From Gemmatimonadota bacterium (GTDB lineage: Bacteria > Gemmatimonadota > Gemmatimonadetes > Longimicrobiales > Gaopeijiaceae): a stretch of DNA of 64,000 nucleotides. The position numbers and the translations under genes were made by a program. Below are positions 25,036 through 33,145 of this stretch, piece by piece. The stretch is taken from positions 1 to 64,000 of the forward strand of contig DQPL01000089.1 of the NCBI GenBank assembly GCA_015664885.1, written 5' to 3'. The notes under the pieces are model-generated. The model searched no databases, was not told the origin of the DNA, and saw nothing but the letters and a program-made list of their open reading frames with translations. Every line of letters begins with the position of its first letter. The first letter of the stretch is position 1.

Positions 25036-25536
25036 CGGGTAGGAGTAGATCAGACTCTCCGGAAGCGACATGCCCTTGCTGAAGCCCACCCCACCGTCAT
25101 CGCCAAGAGAGTGGAGATTGCTGAGGTCGCCGCACAGTTGCAGCAGGCCGCGACCGCGAGTCTTGGCGCCGTGCATAGGGCTCTGGACCTCCTGGAGCAG
25201 CGGGACGAAGCCCTACGAATACAGATGGCCGACTTCCCGGAGATCGAGAGCAGGATGGCGAGCCTCGAAGCCCAGGTGCGTATCGACCAGGAGAGCCATC
25301 AGTTCATCTTGTCTCAGTTGTATCAAGCTCAGATCGCCCGTGGGGCCGCAGCACCCTACGTCGGGGTCTTCGACCCCACGACGGGAGCGTCACCCAACCA
25401 CGGCCGCGGCCACGTCAGCGTGGTGCTCGGAGGCCTGCTCGGGCTCATGCTCGGCATCGGCGCGGCATTCTCGCTCGCGTTCTTCGACCGCGCCGCAGTG
25501 GCGGCCGACCAACGATGGATGGAGAATCGCTTTTAG
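25036..25536 (+). pseudogene. 5'-truncated Wzz/Wzc-type chain-length determinant fragment
   Basis: An open frame without a credible start runs from just after an in-frame TAG at 25033 to the stop at 25536. It encodes the second half of a polysaccharide co-polymerase. Its parts are a coiled-coil piece (AEAHPTVIAKRVEIAEVAAQ), the GNVR-like segment with FPEIESRMASLEAQ and FILSQLYQAQIAR, the proline-poor linker VGVFDPTTGASP, and a final membrane helix (VVLGGLLGLMLGIGAAFSLA). The N-terminal membrane helix and Wzz domain are missing. A GTG at 25111 could in principle start a 141-residue product, but this would begin inside the coil. The stop overlaps the convergent mrp stop. Confidence 0.75.
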
Positions 25537-26639
25537 GCTCCCGCCAGAGCCCCCAGCCGATCCTCGATCGCGTCCTTCACCGCCATGAGCGCCGCGGCTG
25601 CGGCTGACTCAGGTGCGGAGATTACCGTAGGCGCGCCGTCGTCCCCGGCGATGCGCACTTCAGGATCCAGCGGTATGCGCCCGAGAAACGAAAGCTCCAT
25701 CTCGCGCGCCAGCGCCTCTCCTCCGCCCGATCCGAAGACATCGATGATCTCTTCGCAGTGCGGGCACGCGAGCCCACTCATGTTCTCGACCACGCCGAGC
25801 ACACGGGTATTCACTCGCTCGAACATCTTCACGCCTCGGCGCACGTCACCAGTTGAGACGTCTTGCGGCGTCGTCACCATCACCGCGCCGTCCAGGTCGA
25901 TCGTCTGCACGAGGGAGAGTTGAGCGTCCCCTGTGCCCGGTGGCATGTCGATCACCAATAGGTCGAGTGGCCCCCAATCGACCTGCTCCAAGAACTGTTT
26001 GAGGATTCCGGAGATGAGGGGCCCACGCATGATCGCCGGCTGCTCCTTGTCCAGAAGAAAGCCGAGACTCATGAGCTTCACGCCGTGAGCTTCGAGCGGT
26101 TCAATGAGTTCCTGACCCTTCCCGCCGCTCACGGAGGGACGTCGGTTCACACCGAACATCAGAGGTATATTTGGACCGTAGATGTCCGCATCCAGGAGCC
26201 CTACCGCTCGGCCTGAGCGCGCAAATGCCGCCGCCAGGTTGGCCGCGACCATGGACTTGCCGACACCACCCTTGCCCGAGCTCACCGCGATCACCTGCTT
26301 CACGCTCGTCAGGATACCTGGCTTGGGGGTGGGCGCGGGGACCGATCCAGGCTTCAGCCCACCCTGCCTGCCCTTCCCACCGGAAGCAGCCATCTGGGGA
26401 AGCTGCACGTTGATCTTGACGTCGGTGACGTCTTGCACCGCCTCCGTTGCCGAGCGCGCCTCCTTGACCAGCTCGCCCGAGTCCTCCGGGCGGAGGAGAA
26501 ACTGATAGTGCACCACACCGTCGTCCCCCACCTCCACATTCTGTACGTGTCCCCCAGCGATGAGATCGCGCCCACTCCCCGGGTGCCTAATGCGGGAGAG
26601 CGCGGCCATGACCGAGCGACGCAGTTCGTCAGAATTCAT
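25533..26639 (-). CDS. mrp: Mrp/ApbC-family iron-sulfur cluster carrier ATPase
   Basis: A 368-residue P-loop protein that carries or transfers Fe-S clusters in the cytoplasm. An N-terminal MIP18/DUF59-like domain (about 5-80) is joined by a Gly/Pro-rich linker to the ParA-type ATPase domain with deviant Walker A SGKGGVGKSM (121-130). The cluster-binding CxxC is present in GLACPHCEE. MGADVPGP-like segments are conserved, for example IDMPPGTGDAQLSL. The ATG at 26637-26639 was chosen over a GTG two codons upstream. It is intact and sits between two broken polysaccharide genes. Confidence 0.95.
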   Translation of the reverse strand: MNSDELRRSVMAALSRIRHPGSGRDLIAGGHVQNVEVGDDGVVHYQFLLRPEDSGELVKEARSATEAVQDVTDVKINVQLPQMAASGGKGRQGGLKPGSVPAPTPKPGILTSVKQVIAVSSGKGGVGKSMVAANLAAAFARSGRAVGLLDADIYGPNIPLMFGVNRRPSVSGGKGQELIEPLEAHGVKLMSLGFLLDKEQPAIMRGPLISGILKQFLEQVDWGPLDLLVIDMPPGTGDAQLSLVQTIDLDGAVMVTTPQDVSTGDVRRGVKMFERVNTRVLGVVENMSGLACPHCEEIIDVFGSGGGEALAREMELSFLGRIPLDPEVRIAGDDGAPTVISAPESAAAAALMAVKDAIEDRLGALAGA

Positions 26640-26985
26640 TTGCACTCATCATTGATTCTATTCCACTTCTGGTTCTTTGGTGGCCGCTTGCCGTTGGATT
26701 ATCGGACGCCTGGGGGCCTCTCGTGATCGGCCGCGGGCGCGACACCGACGCGGAAAAAAGTAGCCCATAAGCGGAAGAAAGGTACTCATAGAACAAATCT
26801 TCAGCCCAAGGCCAATCCACCCGACACTCCATATCGTAGGGCAAGTAATCATTGATTTATCGGCGCGCATGACAGAATTTGCGACACCCTAGGGAACAAA
26901 CGTTTACTCGGGAAATCTCGCCACTGGAGCGGGAACAGACCTTGCAGTATCGTGGGTACGACTAGATCACACCCCCCAGAGGCGC
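26640..26985. other. 346-base gap between mrp and the kinase remnant
   Basis: No open frame here resembles a gene. The stretch contains the second copy of the 24-base near-repeat (26845-26868). It must also hold the mrp promoter and whatever remains of the promoter of the broken kinase gene, but I see no convincing -35/-10 pair for either. Confidence 0.6.
26845..26868 (+). repeat. 24-base near-repeat, copy 2 (upstream of the kinase remnant)
   Basis: Matches 24991-25014 at 21 of 24 positions in the same orientation. It precedes the kinase pseudogene start by 117 bases. It could be a shared regulatory element of the lost polysaccharide locus or the footprint of a duplication or recombination event. 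Confidence 0.6.
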
Positions 26986-27745
26986 ATGAATATCGACCCT
27001 GGCCAGCAACCGTACATCGATCCCAGTCCGGAGGATCTAGGGGCTACGCCCCATATCTCCGACTATTGGACGGTCATCGCGCGACGCCTGTGGCTCGTGC
27101 TGGTGATTTTCACCGTGACGACCGCCTCATCGATCTTCAAGGCCTCGCAATCACGAACCACGTATACCGCCACCGTCGCATTGCAGGTCAACGACCCACA
27201 AGAGCGGTCGTCAGGACTCGTCAATATCCCAAGCCTAGGTGGCCTCAACCTCTTCGTCGATCCGATTGAATCGGAGATCCAGGTTCTCGGCTCCGCCACC
27301 ATTAAGGCAACGGTCGTCGACTCCCGGGGCATGCGGCTGGCGCGCGTGCCCGTCGAGGATGCTCGCTCCTTGATCATGCGGGACGTCTGGGTGGCGCCTG
27401 ATGTGCCCGACTATCAGCCGTTCCGCCTCATCGAGGAATTCGAGGGTCGCTATGACCAGGTCATCATCGACTCACCGCCGGTACTCGCGGTGCATACCGA
27501 CGGGGTGGTCATCGTGCTGCGATCACGGGAAACCAAACAACGTGCGGCCGAGCGCTCGGTCGACCAGTTGCGACACCTTGGAGTGCGCGTGTTCGGCGCT
27601 GTCCTGAACACCGTCACGACCGCAAATCCGGACGAAGAGCTGCTACTTGCAGTACTACTACAGTTACACCCCCACGGGGACGGCTACACAGAGCGGCTGG
27701 GAGCGGTTGCGTGACGGAATGAGCAAGGTGAAATTCTTTGAGTGA
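26986..27745 (+). pseudogene. Decayed bacterial tyrosine kinase (Wzc-type) gene
   Basis: The frame opens with a normal Wzz N-terminus: a membrane helix at residues 35-51, VALQVNDPQ, and IESEIQVLGSATI. At about residue 153 (near 27445) it jumps straight into the end of a BY-kinase domain (YDQVIIDSPPVLAV). The coil, GNVR region, second helix and Walker A are therefore missing. A further short gap follows PPVLAV, where the usual TDA segment is lost. Near 27640 the frame shifts: the Tyr-rich C-terminal cluster (YLQYYYSYTPTG) and the end KVKFFE lie in the +1 frame, with a stop at 27743-27745. In its own frame translation runs on to 27714 in nonsense sequence. It cannot encode an active kinase. Confidence 0.85.
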
Positions 27746-27768
27746 TCTGACCAAGACGGGAAGGTCCG

Positions 27769-27807
27769 GGGGGCGGGAGAACGATGCGGTTCCTCCGCCC
27801 CCTTTTT
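27769..27807 (+). terminator. Rho-independent terminator after the kinase remnant
   Basis: A GC-rich stem (arms 27769-27779 and 27792-27802, with one bulged base) and a 12-base loop are followed by five T residues at 27803-27807. It lies 24 bases after the +1-frame stop of the kinase remnant and before pruA, so it was probably the terminator of the intact kinase gene. Confidence 0.75.
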
Positions 27808-27840
27808 CGTCTACATATCCCGTTCCCCCGCCCCGGCACC

Positions 27841-29469
27841 ATGAACGGCATCCCAAGCATTCCGCCTCCATCGAACGAGCCGGTACTCTCCTACGCACCC
27901 GGTACCAGCGAGCGCACTGAACTCAAGGCCGAGCTCGAGACGCAGGCGAGCCAGGTGATCGAGATTCCCCTCATCATCGGGGGTAACGAGATACGCACTG
28001 GCAACACCTTCGACGTGGTGATGCCGCACTCGCACGGTCACGTCCTCGCGCGCGCACACGAAGCCGGTCCTGAAGAAATCGACCTGGCGGTCGCGGCCGC
28101 CCTCGACGCCCACGCCGACTGGTCGACGACCCGCTGGGAGGACCGTGCGTCCGTCTTCCTGCGCGCCGCCGAGCTGCTCGCAGGCCCGTGGCGCCAGAAG
28201 CTGAACGCCGCGACCATGCTGGGCCAGAGCAAGACAGCCTTCCAGGCGGAAATCGATTCGGCCTGCGAGATCATCGACTTCTTTCGCATCGGGGCCCACT
28301 TCGCCCAGCAGATCTACTCGATGCAGCCGATGTCCGACAAGGGCGTGTGGAACCGCTCCGAGTATAGGTCACTCGAGGGGTTCGTCTACGCGGTGACGCC
28401 GTTCAACTTCACCGCGATCGGAGCCAACCTAGCCGGTACACCGGCGATGATGGGCAACACCGTCGTCTGGAAACCCGGTCACACAGCGATCCTCGCGAAC
28501 TATTACGTCATGAAGCTGTTCGAGCAGGCGGGTTTGCCGGCCGGGGTGATCAACTTCATTGCTGGTGATGCCGCGCAAATCACGGCCAACCTGCTCTCTC
28601 GTCCCGAGTTCGCCGGCGTTCACTTCACCGGCTCGACCCGCGTCTTCAATATGTTTTGGAAGACGATCGGCGACAGCATGGGCACCTACGACGGTTATCC
28701 GCGTATTGTGGGCGAGACCGGCGGCAAGGACTTCATCGTCGTGCATCCCAGCGGCGACTCAGCCGCAGTGAAGACCGCCATAGTTCGCGGAGCGTTCGAG
28801 TACCAAGGACAAAAATGCAGCGCCGCGTCACGTGCATACATCCCCGCGAGCATGTGGGCTGAGCTCGAGGGCCCACTGGTAGAGGAAACTGCTGAGCTCA
28901 CCATGGGCGATCCACGCGACTTCACCAACTTCCTGAACGCAGTCATCGACCAGAGAGCGTTCGAGAAGATCCGGGGCTACATCGAACAGGCTCAGGAGTC
29001 GGAGGATGCGGATGTCATCGTGGGTGGCGAGTGCGACGATAGCGAGGGCTGGTTCATCCGCCCAACCATCATCGTCGCCAAGAACCCCGACTACAGGTCG
29101 ATGTGCGATGAGATCTTCGGCCCCGTAATCACGATCTACGTCTATGACGACGCAGACTGGTCGGAGACGCTGAAGGTCGTGGACACGACCTCGCCCTACG
29201 CGCTGACCGGCGCCGTGTTCGCAAGAGATCGGAGTGCCATCCGGGAGGCCATGGAGGCGCTTCGGCACTCGGCCGGCAACTTCTATATCAACGACAAGCC
29301 GAGCGGCGCAGTGGTGGGCCAACAACCGTTCGGCGGCGCTCGAGCATCCGGAACGAATGACAAAGCCGGCTCGATGTTGAACCTGCTACGCTGGGTGAGT
29401 GCGCGCACGATCAAGGAGACCTTCGTACCACCGACCGACTACACCTATCCCTTCATGGGCGGCAAGTAG
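27841..29469 (+). CDS. pruA: 1-pyrroline-5-carboxylate dehydrogenase
   Basis: Aldehyde dehydrogenase superfamily enzyme oxidising glutamate semialdehyde to glutamate in proline degradation. From the ATG at 27841 it has 542 residues, the length of the single-domain P5C dehydrogenase. The NAD-binding segment (VTPFNFTAIGANLAGTPAMM), catalytic Glu in GETGGKDF, catalytic Cys in EYQGQKCSAASRAY and the C-terminal PFGGARASGTNDKAG match this subfamily. No proline dehydrogenase gene is adjacent. An in-frame upstream ATG at 27784 falls in the terminator stem and is not credible. Confidence 0.95.
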   Translation: MNGIPSIPPPSNEPVLSYAPGTSERTELKAELETQASQVIEIPLIIGGNEIRTGNTFDVVMPHSHGHVLARAHEAGPEEIDLAVAAALDAHADWSTTRWEDRASVFLRAAELLAGPWRQKLNAATMLGQSKTAFQAEIDSACEIIDFFRIGAHFAQQIYSMQPMSDKGVWNRSEYRSLEGFVYAVTPFNFTAIGANLAGTPAMMGNTVVWKPGHTAILANYYVMKLFEQAGLPAGVINFIAGDAAQITANLLSRPEFAGVHFTGSTRVFNMFWKTIGDSMGTYDGYPRIVGETGGKDFIVVHPSGDSAAVKTAIVRGAFEYQGQKCSAASRAYIPASMWAELEGPLVEETAELTMGDPRDFTNFLNAVIDQRAFEKIRGYIEQAQESEDADVIVGGECDDSEGWFIRPTIIVAKNPDYRSMCDEIFGPVITIYVYDDADWSETLKVVDTTSPYALTGAVFARDRSAIREAMEALRHSAGNFYINDKPSGAVVGQQPFGGARASGTNDKAGSMLNLLRWVSARTIKETFVPPTDYTYPFMGGK

Positions 29470-29503
29470 CGTTACGAGCGGTGATCGACGTCGGTAGGTG
29501 ACC

Positions 29504-30673
29504 CTAGCAGCTTCCTAGCGCTTGATCGAAGTCGGCAATCAGATCTTCGACGTTCTCGATCCCGACGCTGATGCGGACGAAGCCCTCTAGGATCCCCAGC
29601 GCTTCGCGTTCTCCCGGGCTCAGGTGGGCGTGCGACGTGTGGCGTGGTTGCGAGAGCAACGTCTCCACGCCTCCCAGGCTGGGCGCGGCCGAGGCCACCT
29701 TCAGCTCACCCAGGAAGCGATCAGCCGCATCACCTCCCCCAGCGAGCACGATGCTCACCATGCCGCCGAATCCGTTCATGAGCTCGGCGGCAATCGCATG
29801 ATCGGGGTGGCTGGGCAAGCCGGGGTAGATGGTCGTCACCACCTCTTCTTTCGTCTCGAACCACTCTGCGATCGCGGTGGCATTCGTGTTGTGGCGAGCA
29901 ACGCGCACCTCCAGCGTTCGCATGCCTCTGTCCAGCAGCCACGCTGCGTCAGGGTCCAGCGCCGGGCCGTATAAGCGCGAGAGCCGCGAGACTTCCTCCA
30001 CTAGCCCTCTGGTGCCAGCTACCGCCCCAGCGATCAGGTCGGAGTGACCCCCGAGATACTTCGTAGCGCTGTGAATGATGACGTCGATCCCCGCCTCGAT
30101 ACCGCGAAAGTTCATCGGTGAAGCGAAGGTCGCGTCGCAGGTGACTGTAATCCCGTGTTCGTGCGCGAGGGCCGCGATGGGCCGCGGATCGAAGAAGCGC
30201 AGGCTGGGGTTGGTCGGCAATTCGACGTGAAAGACCCGAGTGTTCGGCTGCAGCGCATCCTGCCACCCCGCGAGCGACTCCGGCTCGACGAAGGTCGTCT
30301 CGACCCCCCGCCGCGGGAGCTCGCGCTCAAGCAGAGTGTGTGTGGCACCATACAGGTACTTCGACGCGACGATATGGTCACCAGCTTCGGCGAGCGCGAG
30401 AAATGTCATCGCGGTAGCGCCCATGCCGCTGCCGAGAGCCACCGCGGCCTCGCTGCCCTCCAGGGCTGCGATCTTGCGCCCAACCAGGAGCTGGTTGGGG
30501 TTGCCGTACCGGCCGTAGCGTAGCTCCCCGTCTTCCGGCGTAGCCCATTGGAACGTCGCGCTACGCACGATGGGCGGAACGATGGGCTGTCCAGAGCGCT
30601 TCGCCTCTACCGCCCCGTGGATCGCGACCGTTGCCGGTCCGGGCAAGCGAGCCGGCTTCTGTTCGTCGGACAT
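29504..30673 (-). CDS. Cys/Met metabolism PLP enzyme (cystathionine synthase/lyase-like)
   Basis: A 389-residue fold-type I enzyme, second of the family in this window. YGRYGNPNQLLVGRKIAALEG, GSGMGATAMTFLAL, CDATFASP and the PLP lysine K205 in HSATKYLGGHSD are present. It differs from the copy at 12148 in key segments, for instance RYGRYGNPNQ instead of DYGRTANPTR, so the specificities probably differ. The ATG has a GAGG seven bases upstream. It lies only 20 bases after the STAS gene and so is probably the last gene of the lepA operon. Confidence 0.88.
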   Translation of the reverse strand: MSDEQKPARLPGPATVAIHGAVEAKRSGQPIVPPIVRSATFQWATPEDGELRYGRYGNPNQLLVGRKIAALEGSEAAVALGSGMGATAMTFLALAEAGDHIVASKYLYGATHTLLERELPRRGVETTFVEPESLAGWQDALQPNTRVFHVELPTNPSLRFFDPRPIAALAHEHGITVTCDATFASPMNFRGIEAGIDVIIHSATKYLGGHSDLIAGAVAGTRGLVEEVSRLSRLYGPALDPDAAWLLDRGMRTLEVRVARHNTNATAIAEWFETKEEVVTTIYPGLPSHPDHAIAAELMNGFGGMVSIVLAGGGDAADRFLGELKVASAAPSLGGVETLLSQPRHTSHAHLSPGEREALGILEGFVRISVGIENVEDLIADFDQALGSC

Positions 30674-30693
30674 GGTACCTCGCTAGAAGGGGC

Positions 30694-31275
30694 CTACAAG
30701 AGATGCCGAACCAGTCGGCTGAGCGCATGGTACCGGCCCGAGACAGGACTGCGAAACGCGACGCGACGCTCGACCAACCGGTCGAGGGCATGGCGCGTGT
30801 CCTCATCGGGGTAGAGGTCGGTCAAGTCCTCCGCGGTGACGAGTCCGTGTTGTTCGAGCACCAGCCAGCTGGATGCCTCGATCGGCTCAGGCGCGCCGAG
30901 CAACTCAAAGCTGCCGGCTTCGGTTTCACCGACAGCAACCAGACTCTGACGCTCCAGCACGACCTGAATCTGGTCCCGGTGCGGCTCGTGCACGCCGCAA
31001 AAGACGAAGAACGCCTCGTGTGCGCGTTCGTGCAGGTACCGCTGGAGTAGCTTGGCGACGACCTCATCAGCGCACGAGTAGTCGAGAATCGTGACCTCGG
31101 ATAGATCGATCAGAGAGAGCGACTGCTGGCCCGCTCCACTCAGTTGGGTCTCGATCGCCATGCGGACCGCACGACCTGTCGGGCGGGTGACCAAGTGCGA
31201 GTACAGCGACGTGACCGTCTTCTGGACCAGGCTACCCACGTCGATCGCGATGGGATCCGGCGGCACGTCGCTCAT
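30694..31275 (-). CDS. STAS-domain protein with C-terminal winged-helix-like region
   Basis: A 193-residue protein. Residues 10-110 look like a STAS domain (SLSLIDLSEVTILDYSCADE, 52-71). S67 falls where anti-anti-sigma factors such as SpoIIAA carry their phosphorylated serine. Residues 135-193 (WLVLEQHGLVTAEDLTDLYP, then HALDRLVERRVAFRS and RYHALSRL) resemble a winged helix with a beta hairpin. The ATG overlaps the stop of the HATPase gene (ATGA), so the two are made together. It may be the partner whose binding is controlled by the HATPase protein; this is inference. Confidence 0.65.
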   Translation of the reverse strand: MSDVPPDPIAIDVGSLVQKTVTSLYSHLVTRPTGRAVRMAIETQLSGAGQQSLSLIDLSEVTILDYSCADEVVAKLLQRYLHERAHEAFFVFCGVHEPHRDQIQVVLERQSLVAVGETEAGSFELLGAPEPIEASSWLVLEQHGLVTAEDLTDLYPDEDTRHALDRLVERRVAFRSPVSGRYHALSRLVRHLL

Positions 31276-32159
31276 TCGTCGACCCGTGCCGGCAGGATGA
31301 TGCTGATCTGAGCACCTGGAAATGGTTCCAGCGTATCGACGAGCGGCGGAGAGTCGTCCCACTCCGGGACCTGTCCGATGCGCGCCGTGCCACTCCGGAT
31401 CGTGATCGCGCCGTTCCAGCGTTGTACTTGGCGACGCATTTGCTGGATTCCTTGGCCGCGGCCGGAATCCGGAAAGCGAGTCAGCCCGTGCAGGAACGCG
31501 GCCTCGAGCGCCGTCGTATCACCCCACCGATCTCCATATCGCGCCGAATGCTCCTCGGTCAGAGAACCGCGAAAGCCGCGGCCGAGATCCATTACGGAGA
31601 TCACCACCACATACCGGCCGAGTCGGCGCGCCCAGTTGTACGCCTGCGCGGCGACCCACCCGGACGCATCAGCGTGCTCGATGATGTTCTGGCACACTTC
31701 CGAGAGGATGACAGAGAACGGGACAACCGCAGTCGCGGGGTAGTGGAGTTTCGACGCGAGCACTGCGCCGGTCCCGCTTTGCACTCGGTCGATGACCTTG
31801 TGTACGTCCGCGTTGCCCTGGATCTGCGTGATCTCGAGCAGGACGTCCGAGGTCCCCGAAGCACGTCGCGGCGGGTGTCCATCGAAGTCGAAGATGCCCT
31901 GAGCCTCCCGAAAGAAGCCCATGCGGCTGAGGTAGCCGAGTACGTCAACGCTCTCGGGCAATTCCAGCCGCGGCAAGGCGCCCTGCCGGTCTCTCGCGAC
32001 CGAGCCAGCGGCGAGAAGCGCCACCATGCCGTTCGGGTCGATCCAACGCACGTGACGAGCATCGAACAACGAGCGCTGCTCCTGCATGGCCGCGACAGCG
32101 TCGAGCAACCCGTCGACCGTCTGATGGTCCAACGATCCCGGCACTGCCACTACGTTCAC
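31272..32159 (-). CDS. STAS-like plus HATPase (GHKL) switch protein
   Basis: A 295-residue protein. Residues 1-85 resemble a STAS domain with VRWIDPNGMVALL at 38-50, where Asn43 replaces the usual phosphorylatable Ser. Residues 140-295 form a GHKL ATPase: N-box SEVCQNIIEHADASG (153-167), G1 box MDLGRGF (190-196) and G2 box GRGQGIQQM (233-241). It has no transmitter or receiver domain and resembles RsbW/SpoIIAB-type kinases or ATP-switch proteins. The GTG at 32157-32159 overlaps the PfkB gene stop (GTGA). It is the penultimate regulatory gene of the lepA operon. Confidence 0.7.
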   Translation of the reverse strand: MNVVAVPGSLDHQTVDGLLDAVAAMQEQRSLFDARHVRWIDPNGMVALLAAGSVARDRQGALPRLELPESVDVLGYLSRMGFFREAQGIFDFDGHPPRRASGTSDVLLEITQIQGNADVHKVIDRVQSGTGAVLASKLHYPATAVVPFSVILSEVCQNIIEHADASGWVAAQAYNWARRLGRYVVVISVMDLGRGFRGSLTEEHSARYGDRWGDTTALEAAFLHGLTRFPDSGRGQGIQQMRRQVQRWNGAITIRSGTARIGQVPEWDDSPPLVDTLEPFPGAQISIILPARVDE

Positions 32160-33145
32160 CTGCTCTCCTCCACATGCGAGAGTCGACCCGCCAAGTGTCG
32201 CCACAGCCCGCGCGCGCCTCGATGATCCACGTTTCGCCCCGCGAACCGGTTCGCGTGGGTCATCGCAGTCTCGAGGTCGTCACCCGCCAACATCCGGGCG
32301 AAGGCGGTCGCTCCCCAGACGTCCCCGCAACCTGTCGGGTCTCCGGTTCTGGGCATGTCGAGAGGCCCGACCTTGCCGCTGTGCACGCCGGTCGACAATG
32401 CGACGCGTTCATCCTGCCGCCAACGCGCCGGGTCGGCAACAAAGTCGGCGGAGGATACAAAGGCGGCGCCGCGCGGACCGAGCGTTACCGCGATGAGCCG
32501 CAGACCGGGGCCGAGCGCCCCAGCAGCGAGCGCCCAGGGGTCACCCTGAGCACCGAGCAACTCGAATTCGTCCTCGTTCATTTGCACCGCGTCGAAACAC
32601 CGAAGCCACGCTTCCCACGCCTCCAAGGTCCGAGGCACTCGCACGCCATGCTGGGTCATGTGGAGGAAGAGCGAGTGGAGGTCGGCGTACGCGGGGCCGC
32701 GGTACCCCACGCGTAACGCCTGCGCGGTACCCAGGTCCATCTCGAAGCCCGAGATGAAGTTCACATAAAGTGCATCACACAACTCGACGATCGGCGCCAG
32801 TTCCGGCCAGGTCCAGGGTGGCACGCCTCCCGTAAGCCGCTCCATGCGCCGCGCATCGTCCTGGTAGCGCAGTTCGACCCGGTTGTTCGGCTCTGGTACG
32901 ACGATGATACCCGAGTCATCGACGCCCGGAATGCTTCGCAGGAAGCGCCGGCCGTCCTCGGCGAGGTCACGCCCCAACTTGAGGATCGGCAGCAGTCGCC
33001 ATCCCCGGGGAATGGAGGCGCTGAGCGCGCCCAAAGCGTACCCGATACCACCCCACTCCTCGATCGGCTCAGAACGGCCATCGCGGTCCGATATGTGATC
33101 CCATACCAGCGTTCCGATTACGCCCAGGGTGCGAGGTTGCTTCAC
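32156..33145 (-). CDS. PfkB-family carbohydrate/nucleoside kinase
   Basis: A 329-residue ribokinase-like protein. It starts with a beta strand and GTLVWDHI, where PfkB kinases carry a sugar-binding Asp. It has a long Trp-rich middle region and ends with the anion-hole motif GDPTGCGDVWG (268-278), in which D275 is the catalytic base. The Gly-Cys-Gly-Asp form is a mild variant of GAGD. The substrate cannot be read from the sequence. The GTG at 33143-33145 overlaps the ROK gene stop (GTGA), and the gene sits among sugar-acting genes (ROK kinase, GT2). Confidence 0.85.
   Translation of the reverse strand: MKQPRTLGVIGTLVWDHISDRDGRSEPIEEWGGIGYALGALSASIPRGWRLLPILKLGRDLAEDGRRFLRSIPGVDDSGIIVVPEPNNRVELRYQDDARRMERLTGGVPPWTWPELAPIVELCDALYVNFISGFEMDLGTAQALRVGYRGPAYADLHSLFLHMTQHGVRVPRTLEAWEAWLRCFDAVQMNEDEFELLGAQGDPWALAAGALGPGLRLIAVTLGPRGAAFVSSADFVADPARWRQDERVALSTGVHSGKVGPLDMPRTGDPTGCGDVWGATAFARMLAGDDLETAMTHANRFAGRNVDHRGARGLWRHLAGRLSHVEESR

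Noticed and set aside
12148-30673. The two Cys/Met PLP enzyme genes as a recent duplication
   Set aside because: They differ at many family-specific positions and in length and context, so they look like old paralogues with different roles.
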